The notes: a model not told the origin generated them from the letters alone. Shown: positions 25,451 to 34,626, counted from the first letter of the stretch. The stretch: 64,000 nucleotides of DNA from Propionibacteriaceae bacterium UBA6238 (GCA_002441465.1 DJWE01000003.1:1702-65701); one strand, 5' to 3'. Program-made: numbers and translations.

Positions 25451-26344
25451 GTGCCGGAGGCGCTGACCAGCAACGTGCACGACGTCGCGCTCGTCTTCGA
25501 GGGCGGCGGCATGCGGGCCAGCTACACCGCCGCGGTGGTGGCCACGCTGCTCGCCGAAGGCATTCACTTCGGCTGGGTCGCCGGCATCTCCGCGGGAGCC
25601 AGCAACACGGTGAACTACCTGTCCCGCGACTCCGAGCGCGCCCGGGCGTCCTTCGTCGAGTTCGCCGCCGACCCGCGATTCGGCAACATCGCCACCTTCC
25701 TGCGCGGACAGGGGCTGTTCAACGCCGCCTACATCTACGAGCAAACCGCCGGCCCCGACCAGGCGCTGCCGTTCGACTACGAGCGGTTCCGCGCGAACCC
25801 GGCGTCCGTCCGGATCGGGTCGTTCGAGTGCGACACCGGCCGCGCCGTCTACTGGACCCAGGACGACCTCGCCACCCTGCCCGACCTGATGCGACGGGTG
25901 CGGGCGTCCTCGACGATGCCGATGATCATGCCCCCGGTGCACCTGGACGGGCATGTCTACGTGGACGGAGCGCTCGGCCCGTCCGGCGGCATCGCGCTGG
26001 ACGCCGCCCGCGCGGGCGGCTTCACGAAGTTCTTCGTCGTGCTCACCCAGGAGCGCGACTACATCAAGACCCCGACCCGCTCCCCCGCTCTCTACCGACG
26101 CTGGTTCCGCCGCTACCCGGCGGTCGTGGACGCCCTCGACGTCCGGCACCGCAACTACAACGCCACCCGCGAGGAGCTGTTCGACCTGGAGACCTCCGGG
26201 GACGCGCTGCTGTTCGTCCCCGAGCAGATGCCGGTCGGCAACAGCACCCGCGACGTCGCCCGGCTGCAGGCCAGCTTCGAGGCCGGGCTCGCTCAGGCCG
26301 GACGCGAGGTGCCGCGCTGGCGGGAGTTCCTCGGGTTGGGCTGA
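25451..26344 (+). CDS. Patatin-like phospholipase
   Basis: 297 residues. The oxyanion hole is FEGGGMRASYTAAVVATLL, the nucleophile elbow GISAGAS (GxSxG) and the catalytic-dyad aspartate VDGALGPSGG (DG-A). It belongs to the RssA/YjjU type of bacterial patatin with no signal peptide. It would hydrolyse acyl esters of phospholipids or other acylglycerols in the cytoplasm or on the inner membrane face. GTG 25451 follows GAGAGGAGGA. It is divergent from the truncated MFS gene and ends seven bases before the convergent TetR gene. Confidence 0.88.
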   Translation: MPEALTSNVHDVALVFEGGGMRASYTAAVVATLLAEGIHFGWVAGISAGASNTVNYLSRDSERARASFVEFAADPRFGNIATFLRGQGLFNAAYIYEQTAGPDQALPFDYERFRANPASVRIGSFECDTGRAVYWTQDDLATLPDLMRRVRASSTMPMIMPPVHLDGHVYVDGALGPSGGIALDAARAGGFTKFFVVLTQERDYIKTPTRSPALYRRWFRRYPAVVDALDVRHRNYNATREELFDLETSGDALLFVPEQMPVGNSTRDVARLQASFEAGLAQAGREVPRWREFLGLG

Positions 26345-26350
26345 GCGCGA

Positions 26351-26950
26351 TCAGGGCTGGGGGAGGGCCCCCTCGGCGACGAGCGCATCGAGCATCCGGA
26401 CGCCGCAGGCGCGGTAGGCCTGCTGGTCGACCGCCAGCCCGAGCCCGCGCTGCACGGAGTACCCCGTGATCAGCGACATGATCACGTTGGCGATCGCGCC
26501 CGCGTCGGACGCCGGGGCGTGCTGCGCACACCAACCGCCGATGAACACGATGATGCTCCCCTTCACGGTGCTGACCTCGCCGATCAGCAGCTTCCACAGC
26601 CCGGGGTCGGACTTCGCGCCGGCCCAGATCTGGAGCAACAGTTCAGGAGTGTCGTCGTCCCCGGTGACCCGGTCGAACGCTGCGCTGAACAGTTCCGCGG
26701 GCGAGAGCCCGGTCGAGGTGCGCATGATCATGGTCATCGGCACGGCCATCGCGTTGCGACCCACCTCGAGGACCAGCCGCTCCTTGCTGCCGAAGTGGTG
26801 GTAGATCGCGCCGGCGGAGGTGCCCGAGCGGGTGATCACGTCGGAGATCGACGTCCCGGCCACCCCGTTGATCCGGATCAGCTCCGTTGCCGCCCGGATG
26901 ATCGCCTCCCGCGCCGCGGGAGGACGTCGTCGACCTTCGTCCACCGACAC
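26351..26950 (-). CDS. TetR family regulator, likely controls the activase
   Basis: 199 residues. The N-terminal helix-turn-helix is AIIRAATELIRINGVAGTSISDVITRSGTSAGAIYHHFGSKERLVLEVG (residues 14-63), the strong TetR consensus with AIYHHFGSK. The ligand half holds a Trp/Cys-containing region near CAQHAPA. Start GTG 26950. It is divergent from the 1460-residue activase gene and a perfect 16-bp palindrome sits between them. A fatty-acyl-CoA-type ligand is a reasonable guess from the neighbour but not shown. Confidence 0.9.
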   Translation of the reverse strand: MSVDEGRRRPPAAREAIIRAATELIRINGVAGTSISDVITRSGTSAGAIYHHFGSKERLVLEVGRNAMAVPMTMIMRTSTGLSPAELFSAAFDRVTGDDDTPELLLQIWAGAKSDPGLWKLLIGEVSTVKGSIIVFIGGWCAQHAPASDAGAIANVIMSLITGYSVQRGLGLAVDQQAYRACGVRMLDALVAEGALPQP

Positions 26951-26996
26951 AGACTATCCGCAATCATGCGTACTTCCTGTACTGTGAGGCTCAGAA

Positions 26997-27012
26997 CAGA
27001 ACGATCGTTCTG
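26997..27012. promoter_or_regulatory. Palindromic TetR operator before the activase gene
   Basis: CAGAACGATCGTTCTG is a perfect 16-bp palindrome, 14 bases upstream of the activase ATG and about 46 bases from the start of the divergent TetR gene. CAGAAC is repeated immediately before it as an extra half-site. Confidence 0.8.
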
Positions 27013-27026
27013 GACGGAGGGCAGGC

Positions 27027-30000
27027 ATGCGGACAGCCACAGCGCTGGGCCTGGACATCGGCTCCACGACCGTGAAGGCCGTCGTGCTCGACGGGACCAG
27101 CCTGCTCTTCAGCGCCTACCGCCGGCACAACGCGGACGCCCGCGGCGCGCTGCGCGACCTGCTCGGTGAGATCGCCGGCCGCTTCCCCGAGGCCTCGTTC
27201 CGCTGCGCGGTGACCGGTTCCGCCGGTCTCGGCGTGGCCGAGGTGATGGGCGTGGAGTTCATCCAGGAGGTGATCGCCTCCACCGCGGCGATCGAGCGGT
27301 TCATCCCGCAGGGCGACGTGGTGATCGAGCTCGGCGGCGAGGACGCCAAGATCACGTTCCTGCACCCGGTCGTAGAGCAGCGGATGAACGGCACCTGTGC
27401 CGGGGGCACCGGAGCGTTCATCGATCAGATGGCCACCCTGCTGCACACCGATGCCGCCGGGCTGGACGCGCTCGCCGCCGAGCACCAGCATCTGTACCCG
27501 ATCGCGTCCCGCTGCGGGGTGTTCGCCAAGTCCGACCTGCAGCCGCTGCTGAACCAGGGCGCGGCCCACACCGACCTGGCCGCCTCGGTGTTCGCCGCGG
27601 TCGCCACCCAGACCATCGCCGGCCTGGCCTGCGGGCACCCGATCCGCGGCAACGTGGTCTTTCTCGGCGGCCCGCTGCACTTCCTGCCGCAGTTGCGCGT
27701 CGCCTACCAGCGCGCCCTGGCCGAGCAGGTCGAATCGTTCACCACCCCGGAGAACGCCCACCTGTACGTGGCGATCGGGGCGGCGCTGCTGGCCGGCGCC
27801 TCGAGCGGCACCCAGCAGGAGAAGCGGATCGAGGATCTGTTCGGACGCCTGCGCGAGCGCACCCTGATCCCGCTGGGCAGCGCGCGGCTGCGTCCGCTGT
27901 TCGCCGATGACGCCGAGCGGGCGGAGTTCGATTCCCGACACGCAGCCACCACGATCCCCACCGGCAACCTCGCCGCCACCACCGGGCCGGTCTTCCTCGG
28001 CATCGACGCCGGGTCCACCACGGTCAAGGCCGTACTCCTCACCGCGGACGGCCAGATCGTGTTCTCCCACTACCAGGGGAGCAACGACCCGGTCAGCGTC
28101 GCGATCGGAATCCTTCGCCAGGTGCATGCCGCGCTGCCGTCGCACACCTACCTCGCCCGCTGTTGCGTCACCGGCTACGGCGAAAGCCTCGTCCGCGCGG
28201 CCCTGCGGCTTGACGACGGCGAGATCGAGACGATGGCCCACTATCGGGCCGCGGAGACGGTCTGCCCCGGCGTCACCTCGGTGATCGACATCGGCGGCCA
28301 GGACATGAAGTACCTGCGCATCCGCGACGGCGTGGTCGACTCGATCGCCGTGAACGAGGCCTGTTCGTCGGGCTGCGGCTCGTTCCTGCAGACCTTCGCC
28401 GCATCGATGGGCACCGACGTACAGACCTTCGTCGGCACCGCACTCGAGTCCGGCGCGCCGGTCGACCTGGGTACCCGCTGCACCGTGTTCATGAACTCCT
28501 CGGTCAAGCAGGCCCAGCGCGAGGGGGCCAGCCAGGGCGACATCGCCGCCGGATTGTCATACTCCGTAGTACGCAACGCGTTGTACAAGGTGATCAAGCT
28601 CAAGGACGCCGGCCAGCTCGGCGACAAGGTCGTCGTGCAGGGCGGCACCTTCCTCAACGACGCCGTGCTGCGCGCCTTCGAGCTGCAGACCGGCGCCCAG
28701 GTGATCCGTCCGAACATCGCGGGGCTGATGGGCGCCTACGGTGCCGCCCTCACCGCCCGGCGCAACTGGTCCGAGGGCGAGCGCTCGCAGGCGCTGACGA
28801 TGGACGAGCTGGACGGCTTCCGGATCGACACCCACCTCGACACCTGCCGGCTGTGCCAGAACCACTGCCAGCTGACCATCTCCACGTTCGGCGACGGCAC
28901 CCGGCACGTCTCCGGCAACCGCTGCGAGCGGGGCGCCAGCACCGAACGGGTGCCGAAGAAGTCGGAACTGCCGAACCTGTTCGACTACAAGTACAAGCGG
29001 ATCTTCGGCTACCGGCGGCTCACCGAGGACAAGGCGTTCCGCGGCGAGATCGGCATCCCGCGGGTACTGAACATGTACGAGAACTTCCCGCTGTGGTTCA
29101 CCATCCTGACCAGGCTCGGCTTCCGGGTGACGATCTCGGGCCGGTCCAGCCACGAGGTGTTCGAGGCCGGCATGGAGTCGATCCCCTCGGAGAACGTCTG
29201 CTACCCGGCCAAACTGGTGCACGGCCACATCGAGAGCTTGCTCGACCGGGGCATCACCACGATCTTCTACCCCTGCGTGCCACTGGAGGCCAAGGAGATC
29301 GAGGGCGCCGACAACCACTTCAACTGCCCAGTGGTGGCGTTCTACCCGCAGGTGATCGAGCGCAACCTGCCCCGGCTGCAGGATTCCGCGATCCGGTACC
29401 TCTCGCCGATGCTGAACCTGAACGAACCGGAGTTCCTCGCCCAGCGCCTGGTCGAGGTGTTCGCCGACTGGAACGTGACCCTGGCCGAGGCCACCGACGC
29501 GGTCCAGGCGGGCTATGAGGAGGACGCGAAGGTCAAGGCCGACGTCCGCGCCGAGGGCCGGCGGGCGCTGGAGTGGATGGCCGAGCACGACGTGAAGGGC
29601 ATCGTGCTGGCCGGGCGTCCCTACCACGTGGACCCGGAGGTGAACCACGGCATTCCCAGCCTGATCAACGGTCTCGGCATGGCGGTACTCACCGAGGACG
29701 CGATCGTCGAGCCGGCCGAGCCCGTGCTGGCCCGTCCGATTCGGGTCCGCGACCAGTGGGCGTACCACACCCGCCTGTACGAGGCGGCGGCCCGGGTTGC
29801 CCGGGAGCCGGAACTGCATCTGGTCCAGCTGAACTCGTTCGGCTGCGGGGTGGACGCGATCACCACCGATCAGGTGCAGGAGATCATCGAGCAGGCCGGC
29901 GACATGTACACGCTGCTGAAGATCGACGAGGTGTCCAACCTCGGCGCGGCCACGATCCGGCTGCGCTCGATGAAGGCCGCCGCTGCGGAGCGGCGCGGCT

Positions 30001-31409
30001 CGGCCACGGTGAGTACGTTCGGCCCGCTGGGCGAGCGGCGGCTCTTCGACAAGCAGGCCAAGGCCACCCACACGATCTACGCCCCGCAGATGGCGCCGAT
30101 CCACTTCCGGCTGGTCATGCCGGTGATGCGCAAGCTCGGCCTGAACGTGGAGTTGCTGGAGAACGCCAGCGCCGACGACGTCGAGATCGGCCTGAAGTAC
30201 GTCAACAACGACGCCTGCTTCCCCGCGATCATGGTGGTCGGCCAGTTGGTGAACAAGATCCGCACCGGCGAGGCCGACCCCGACCACACCTCGGTGGCGA
30301 TCACCCAGACCGGCGGCATGTGCCGGGCCACGAACTACGTGGGCCTTTTGCGCAAGGCGCTCGCCGACGCCGGCTATCCGCAGGTCCCGGTGCTGGCGAT
30401 CAGCGTCCAGGGCCTGGAGAGCAACCCCGGCTTCTCGATGACCCCGGGCCTCCTGGTGCCGGCCGTGCAGGCGCTGATCCTGGGCGACCTGCTCCAGACG
30501 CTGCTGCTGCGCGTGCGTCCCTACGAGCGCGAGGCCGGCAGCGCCCAGTCCCTGTACCGCACCTGGGACGCGGTCTGCCAGGAGTTCCTGCAGTACGGCG
30601 GCTACAGCAGGACGCTGGGTCGCAACATCGGCTACACCAGCCTGATCCGGCGGATCGTGAAGGAATTCGACGCGCTCCCGCTGCGGGACGTCCCTCGCAA
30701 GCCGCGGGTCGGGATCGTCGGCGAGATCCTGGTCAAGTTCCACCCGGACGCCAACAACCACGTGGTCGACGTGGTCGAGGGGGAGGACTGCGAGGCGGTG
30801 CTGCCCGGCATCCTGCAGTTCTTCTTGATGCCGCTGTACTCCTCGAAGTACCAGTGGGAGTCGCTCGGCATCGGACCGCGCTCGCACCATCTGAAGTCGC
30901 TGGCGCTGTGGCTGATCGAGAAGTTCCAGCAACCGGTCGTGACCGCGCTGCGCAAGACGAACGGCAAGTTCGACGTGCCCCCGAAGATGGCCGACCTGGC
31001 CAAGAAGGCGGACGGGGTGATCTCGATCGGAACCCGCGCTGGCGAAGGTTGGCTGCTCACCGCGGAGATGGTCGAGCTGATCGAACTCGGTGCGCCCAAC
31101 ATCATCTGCGCCCAGCCGTTCGCCTGCCTGCCCAACCACGTGGTGGGCAAGGGCATGTTCGCCGAACTGCGGCGGCGCCACCCGGAGGCGAACATCGTCA
31201 GCGTCGACTACGACCCGGGCGCCTCGGCGACCAACCAGCTGAACCGGATCAAGCTGATGGTCGCGACCGCGCACAAGCGGCACCGGGCCGCGGCGGAGGC
31301 CGACCGGTTCCGGCTCGACGAGGTCGCGCAGCCGCAACCGCCGCGTCCCCTGCCGATCGTCCCGGTCTCGCCGGTGGATGCCTGGGAGGACACCCTCAAG
31401 GGCTCCTGA
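27027..31409 (+). CDS. Double 2-hydroxyacyl-CoA dehydratase activase with dehydratase-like C-terminus
   Basis: 1460 residues. Two tandem BadF/BcrA-type ASKHA ATPase domains begin GLDIGSTTVKAV (residue 8) and FLGIDAGSTTVKAV (near 326). Iron-sulfur cysteines are at 124 and 163 in the first, and 446/450 and 485 in the second. A DUF2229-type region has CRLCQNHC (Cys607, Cys610, Cys614) and GNRCERG; the rest (about 650-1430) resembles HgdB-type dehydratase subunits. Single-gene proteins of this layout occur in anaerobes. The known activases use ATP to push one electron into a dehydratase. No separate hgdA/B, CoA-transferase or beta-oxidation gene is near, so substrate is unknown. GGAGGGCAGGC precedes the ATG. 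Confidence 0.88.
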   Translation: MRTATALGLDIGSTTVKAVVLDGTSLLFSAYRRHNADARGALRDLLGEIAGRFPEASFRCAVTGSAGLGVAEVMGVEFIQEVIASTAAIERFIPQGDVVIELGGEDAKITFLHPVVEQRMNGTCAGGTGAFIDQMATLLHTDAAGLDALAAEHQHLYPIASRCGVFAKSDLQPLLNQGAAHTDLAASVFAAVATQTIAGLACGHPIRGNVVFLGGPLHFLPQLRVAYQRALAEQVESFTTPENAHLYVAIGAALLAGASSGTQQEKRIEDLFGRLRERTLIPLGSARLRPLFADDAERAEFDSRHAATTIPTGNLAATTGPVFLGIDAGSTTVKAVLLTADGQIVFSHYQGSNDPVSVAIGILRQVHAALPSHTYLARCCVTGYGESLVRAALRLDDGEIETMAHYRAAETVCPGVTSVIDIGGQDMKYLRIRDGVVDSIAVNEACSSGCGSFLQTFAASMGTDVQTFVGTALESGAPVDLGTRCTVFMNSSVKQAQREGASQGDIAAGLSYSVVRNALYKVIKLKDAGQLGDKVVVQGGTFLNDAVLRAFELQTGAQVIRPNIAGLMGAYGAALTARRNWSEGERSQALTMDELDGFRIDTHLDTCRLCQNHCQLTISTFGDGTRHVSGNRCERGASTERVPKKSELPNLFDYKYKRIFGYRRLTEDKAFRGEIGIPRVLNMYENFPLWFTILTRLGFRVTISGRSSHEVFEAGMESIPSENVCYPAKLVHGHIESLLDRGITTIFYPCVPLEAKEIEGADNHFNCPVVAFYPQVIERNLPRLQDSAIRYLSPMLNLNEPEFLAQRLVEVFADWNVTLAEATDAVQAGYEEDAKVKADVRAEGRRALEWMAEHDVKGIVLAGRPYHVDPEVNHGIPSLINGLGMAVLTEDAIVEPAEPVLARPIRVRDQWAYHTRLYEAAARVAREPELHLVQLNSFGCGVDAITTDQVQEIIEQAGDMYTLLKIDEVSNLGAATIRLRSMKAAAAERRGSATVSTFGPLGERRLFDKQAKATHTIYAPQMAPIHFRLVMPVMRKLGLNVELLENASADDVEIGLKYVNNDACFPAIMVVGQLVNKIRTGEADPDHTSVAITQTGGMCRATNYVGLLRKALADAGYPQVPVLAISVQGLESNPGFSMTPGLLVPAVQALILGDLLQTLLLRVRPYEREAGSAQSLYRTWDAVCQEFLQYGGYSRTLGRNIGYTSLIRRIVKEFDALPLRDVPRKPRVGIVGEILVKFHPDANNHVVDVVEGEDCEAVLPGILQFFLMPLYSSKYQWESLGIGPRSHHLKSLALWLIEKFQQPVVTALRKTNGKFDVPPKMADLAKKADGVISIGTRAGEGWLLTAEMVELIELGAPNIICAQPFACLPNHVVGKGMFAELRRRHPEANIVSVDYDPGASATNQLNRIKLMVATAHKRHRAAAEADRFRLDEVAQPQPPRPLPIVPVSPVDAWEDTLKGS

Positions 31410-31444
31410 CCCCCACCAAGCTGGGTGACCCCCACCGAGCTGGG
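31407..31444 (+). repeat. Tandem 19-bp direct repeat overlapping a stop codon
   Basis: TGACCCCCACCAAGCTGGG (31407-31425) is followed without gap by TGACCCCCACCGAGCTGGG (31426-31444), one mismatch. The first TGA is the stop of the activase gene, and the second copy runs into the inverted-repeat element that follows. Confidence 0.85.
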
Positions 31445-31499
31445 GACGGTTCCGAACTCAGCCCATTCTCAGCTGGTCCGAGTTCGGAACCGTCCCCAG
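31440..31499. repeat. Second copy of the GTTCGGAACCGTCCCC inverted repeat
   Basis: Bases 31440-31459 and 31480-31499 are a perfect 20-bp inverted repeat around a 20-base loop. The arms share an 18-bp core with 1522-1586, but in swapped order. Convergent genes meet here: the activase stop is 30 bases upstream, and the PAP2 gene on the minus strand reads through both arms and ends at 31458. Confidence 0.85.
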
Positions 31500-32135
31500 A
31501 TCTGGCCAGGTGAGCAGGCCGGCGACCAGGCCGTTCACGGTGCCCGCGACCACGTCGGAGGGATGGTGCATGCCGGTGTACACCCGCGCCCAGGCGAGCA
31601 CCGACGGGTAGCCCAGGCAGGCCGCGACGACCACAGCCCGCAGCCACGGCCGCCGGATCCGGCGCGCCAGGCCCAGGTACATCACCATCAAGGCGACAGT
31701 GGCGCCCTGATGGCCGGACGGGAAGGACGAGGTGGGCTGTTCGCGATCCAGTCGGGGGACGTCTGGACGATCGCGATTCACCAGTGCGCCCGCACCGAGG
31801 TAGATCGCTGTCTCCAGCACCAGCGCGCGGGCCGGCGCGGCCGCCGTCCGCCACTGCTGCGTCCGCCGTTGCAGCAGGACCGCCGCGATCAGCCCGTGGA
31901 CCACGCTGGACGGGACGTCCGAGGCCGTCGAGACCAGCGTCGCCAGCCGGTCGCGTCCGCGAGTTCGGTGTGCCTGCAGCGCAAGGATCGCCGCCGTCTC
32001 CCGCTCACGCAGCCACCGACTGCGGCTGAGCTTGCGGCCCACGACGATGTTCGCGGCGAGTAGCGCGGCCGCGGCCGGTACGCCGCACCACACCGCGCCG
32101 TGACCGGTGCGTCCACCCGCCATGAACTCAGCCAC
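31458..32135 (-). CDS. PAP2-family phosphatase membrane protein
   Basis: 225 residues with five or six hydrophobic segments. The acid-phosphatase motifs are NRDRPDVPRLD (variant of KxxxxxxRP), FPSGHQGATVAL (PSGH) and RVYTGMHHPSDVVAG (SRxxxxxHxxxD type, first residue R/Y varied). It would dephosphorylate undecaprenyl-pyrophosphate or another lipid phosphate. The last 14 residues, DLGTVPNSDQLRMG, are encoded by the inverted-repeat element at 31458-31499 and are not family sequence. The GTG start at 32135 overlaps the upstream DUF202 stop by eight bases; ATG 32123 is an alternative. Confidence 0.82.
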   Translation of the reverse strand: MAEFMAGGRTGHGAVWCGVPAAAALLAANIVVGRKLSRSRWLRERETAAILALQAHRTRGRDRLATLVSTASDVPSSVVHGLIAAVLLQRRTQQWRTAAAPARALVLETAIYLGAGALVNRDRPDVPRLDREQPTSSFPSGHQGATVALMVMYLGLARRIRRPWLRAVVVAACLGYPSVLAWARVYTGMHHPSDVVAGTVNGLVAGLLTWPDLGTVPNSDQLRMG

Positions 32136-32478
32136 CGCCCGTCCCTGCCGCGACCGCGACCAGGATCAAGGCGACGACGGCGAGCAGGATCCCGACGAGG
32201 GTGGCCAGCAGGGGGAGGCGTCCGTCGTGGCGGTAGCCGCTGTCGCCGGTGAGGGCGTCATGAGTACGGCGGTAGCGGCGCTGGCCGACGACGAACAGGG
32301 CCAGCGCGCCGACCACGACGACACCGGCCGGCAGGATCGACCAGGCACCCAGCGCCGTCCAGGCGAGCTTGGGGACGGCCAGGCCGAGGCCGAAGAAGGC
32401 CAGCGCCGTGCGCTGCCAGGCCAAGCTGGTGCGTTCGGGCTGGAGGCCGGCGTCCCAGACCTCGTTCGGACTGCTCAC
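32128..32478 (-). CDS. DUF202 (YidH/YidG-type) membrane protein
   Basis: 116 residues, three hydrophobic helices, with the family N-terminus LQPERTSLAWQRTALAFFGLG. DUF202 proteins usually come in pairs and their function is not established. It is directly preceded by a second DUF202 gene with no gap (one ends as the next begins) and followed by PAP2 with an eight-base overlap, so the three form an operon. No catalytic residues are evident. Confidence 0.85.
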   Translation of the reverse strand: MSSPNEVWDAGLQPERTSLAWQRTALAFFGLGLAVPKLAWTALGAWSILPAGVVVVGALALFVVGQRRYRRTHDALTGDSGYRHDGRLPLLATLVGILLAVVALILVAVAAGTGGG

Positions 32479-32841
32479 CTACGGCACGACCAGGGCGGCC
32501 AGGACGAGGACGCCGGCCAGGCCGAGCGCGATGGGCAACACGACCAGCAGCGGAGCGAACGGCAGCGGACGGCGCTCCCGCAGCGCAGCCTCGGCTCGAG
32601 CCCAGCCGAACCAGGCCTGCACCGGGCAGGCAAGCCCGGCCACGACGAGCACGATCGATGCGGCGAGCCGCAGCCCGGCCTGCAGGTTCAGGGCCAGCGA
32701 CTCCAGGCCGACGCCGACCGAGATCAAGGCCAGCCCGGCACTGATCCAGGCCAGGAAAGTGCGCTCGTTGGCCAGGCTGAACCGGGCGTCGGGTTCGCTC
32801 CCTCTGGCATAGACCGACTGGGGGAATCGCGACTCATCCAT
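32479..32841 (-). CDS. DUF202 (YidH-type) membrane protein, second copy
   Basis: About 120 residues. The N-terminal soluble stretch ends in PDARFSLANERTFLAWISAGLALISVGVGLESL, the DUF202 core with the invariant-looking NERTFLAW; two more helices follow. I start at ATG 32841 because GGAGAG lies seven bases upstream; a GTG at 32868 is in frame. It stops immediately before the first base of the following DUF202 gene's reading. It is the first gene of the small membrane operon with PAP2. Confidence 0.85.
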   Translation of the reverse strand: MDESRFPQSVYARGSEPDARFSLANERTFLAWISAGLALISVGVGLESLALNLQAGLRLAASIVLVVAGLACPVQAWFGWARAEAALRERRPLPFAPLLVVLPIALGLAGVLVLAALVVP

Positions 32842-32910
32842 GCGGGTCTCTCCGGCTCGGGTCGACACGCCGCCAGCCTACGGCCACCCGTCCTGATTAC
32901 GCTTCGGTCC

Positions 32911-33291
32911 ATGGCAGAGACGGCTACCCCGCGGCAGTATCTCGATCAGGCCCCCGAGGCCGGGCGGCCCTGGCTGCAGGAGTTCTGGCACTACCTCGCC
33001 GTCCGCGCTCCCCGGCTGGAGCCGGTGATGTTCCGCCAGGTTCCGATGTACCGGTTCGAGGCCAGCTACCTGAAGGGCTACGTCATGTTCACCGCGGCGA
33101 AGGGCCACTTCTCCGTGCACGCGATCGACTTCGACCTGGTCGCAGCGGCGCAAGCGACGATTCCGGGGGCGTTCGGCGGCAAGGGATCGGTGAGCGTGAA
33201 GTACACCAACGAGGGGGCGAAGCCGGCGCTGAAGGAGTTCGTGGACGTGGTGCTTGCCCGCCACGGATTCCTCGACGCGATCATGGAGTGA
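32911..33291 (+). CDS. DUF1801/YdhG-like small protein
   Basis: 126 residues, cytoplasmic, with the DUF1801 alpha/beta core: QYLDQAPEAGRPWLQEFWHYL, MFRQVPMYRF, GYVMFTAAKGHFSVHAIDFD, and a C-terminal SVKYTNEGAKPALKEFVDVVLARHGFL. The lone His-Phe-Ser-Val-His strand is typical. The function is unknown. It is divergent from the DUF202 operon and no operon partner follows closely. Confidence 0.78.
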   Translation: MAETATPRQYLDQAPEAGRPWLQEFWHYLAVRAPRLEPVMFRQVPMYRFEASYLKGYVMFTAAKGHFSVHAIDFDLVAAAQATIPGAFGGKGSVSVKYTNEGAKPALKEFVDVVLARHGFLDAIME

Positions 33292-33410
33292 GGTCGCCTC
33301 CCGAACTCGGCCACTGAGATCCCTTTTCGACCGCGCCGCCGGCGAGCGCCTCGCGGATCGAGTGTCAGTGCGGCCGGGTAGCGTCCCGCGCAGACGATCA
33401 GGAGGCGATC

Positions 33411-33983
33411 ATGACCACTCTCACCGACCGGCCCCACGCCGCGCTCATAGTGATCGACGTGCAGAACGGCGTTGTGGCCGACGCGCACGACCGCGAACAG
33501 GTGTTGGCGAACGTCCGCACAGCCGTGCAGCGGGCGCGGGCGGCCGACGTCAGCGTCATCTGGGTACAGGACGCGGCCGAGAACCGCACCCACGGCAGCG
33601 AGGCCTGGCAGATCGTCCCCGAACTCGACCCGGGCCCAGCGGAGCCGCGGGTGGAGAAGCACTACGGCGACGCATTCGAAGACACCGACCTTGAGGAGGT
33701 CCTGGCGACACGCGGGGTCGGGCGGCTCTACCTCGCCGGCGCTCAGACCGACGCGTGCGTCCGTTCGACCCTGCACGGGGCATTCACGCGCGGCTACGAC
33801 ACCATCCTGATCTCCGACGCCCACACCACCGAGGACCTCTCCGCCTGGGGCGCGCCGACTCCCGACAAGGTGATCGCGCACACCAACCTGTACTGGCAGT
33901 ACCAGTCCGCCCCCGGACGCGACGCGGGCGTCGTCACCGCCGCGGAGGCGTTCGGCGACGGGGAGCCGGGTAGGTCCGAATGA
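33411..33983 (+). CDS. Isochorismatase-family cysteine hydrolase
   Basis: 190 residues. The catalytic triad of the family is visible: Asp in ALIVIDVQNG, Lys in VEKHYGDAFEDT and Cys in LAGAQTDACVRSTLHGAF. Family members hydrolyse amide or vinyl-ether bonds (nicotinamidase, isochorismatase, N-carbamoyl types); the cis-peptide-like loop before the Cys is normal. No metal triad of nicotinamidase is obvious, so a general cysteine hydrolase is the safest call. CAGGAGGCGATC precedes the ATG. Confidence 0.87.
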   Translation: MTTLTDRPHAALIVIDVQNGVVADAHDREQVLANVRTAVQRARAADVSVIWVQDAAENRTHGSEAWQIVPELDPGPAEPRVEKHYGDAFEDTDLEEVLATRGVGRLYLAGAQTDACVRSTLHGAFTRGYDTILISDAHTTEDLSAWGAPTPDKVIAHTNLYWQYQSAPGRDAGVVTAAEAFGDGEPGRSE

Positions 33984-34005
33984 GGAGACCCGCCCTGGGT
34001 TCATA

Positions 34006-34626
34006 ATGAGCGGCATGGCTGGAAGCACCGCCCGCATGTCCGCGGACGACGCTGCGCGCTACGACGCGATGATGCTGCGCCTGGAACGCCGGTTTTTCGC
34101 CGACACCAGGAGTTGGGTCTGCCGACGTGCCCGCGGCGACGTCCTCGAGATCGCGGTCGGCACGGGATTGAACCTGCCGTACTACCCCGACCGCATCCGA
34201 ATCACCGGGGTCGACCACAATCCCGAAATCCTCGATTTCGCCCGGCGCCGAGCCACGACGATCGGGCGCGAGATCTCGCTGGGTCACGGGGACGCGATGG
34301 CACTGCCCTTCGCGCAGGAGTCGTTCGACACCGTGGTGTGCACGTTCGCGCTGTGCGAGGTGCCCGACGACGCGCTCGCCATCGAGGAAGCGCTACGGGT
34401 GCTCCGCCCGGGTGGCAGTCTGCTGCTGGCCGACCACGTCGTCGCCACCAATCCCCTGGTGCGGACCGGGCAGCACCTCCTTGAGACGCTGACCATCCGG
34501 TTGTCCGGGGAGCACTTCACCCGCCGTCCCAGCGTCCATCTCGACGCGCGCGGCGCCCAGGTGGTCGCCAGCGACCGGCTCACCTACGGCGCGATCGAGC
34601 GTGTGCACGCCCGCAAGCTCGCCTGA
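34006..34626 (+). CDS. Class I SAM-dependent methyltransferase
   Basis: 206 residues. Motif I is VLEIAVGTGLNLPYYP, acidic loop ITGVDHNPEILDFARRR, and DAMALPFAQESFDTVVCTFALCEVPDDALAIEEALRVLRPGG supplies motifs II-III, a UbiE/Methyltransf_11 pattern. The substrate is unknown; similar proteins methylate phospholipids or quinones. The first of two nearby ATGs (34006) is used. It follows the isochorismatase-family gene by 22 bases, so the two may be one transcript. Confidence 0.83.
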   Translation: MSGMAGSTARMSADDAARYDAMMLRLERRFFADTRSWVCRRARGDVLEIAVGTGLNLPYYPDRIRITGVDHNPEILDFARRRATTIGREISLGHGDAMALPFAQESFDTVVCTFALCEVPDDALAIEEALRVLRPGGSLLLADHVVATNPLVRTGQHLLETLTIRLSGEHFTRRPSVHLDARGAQVVASDRLTYGAIERVHARKLA

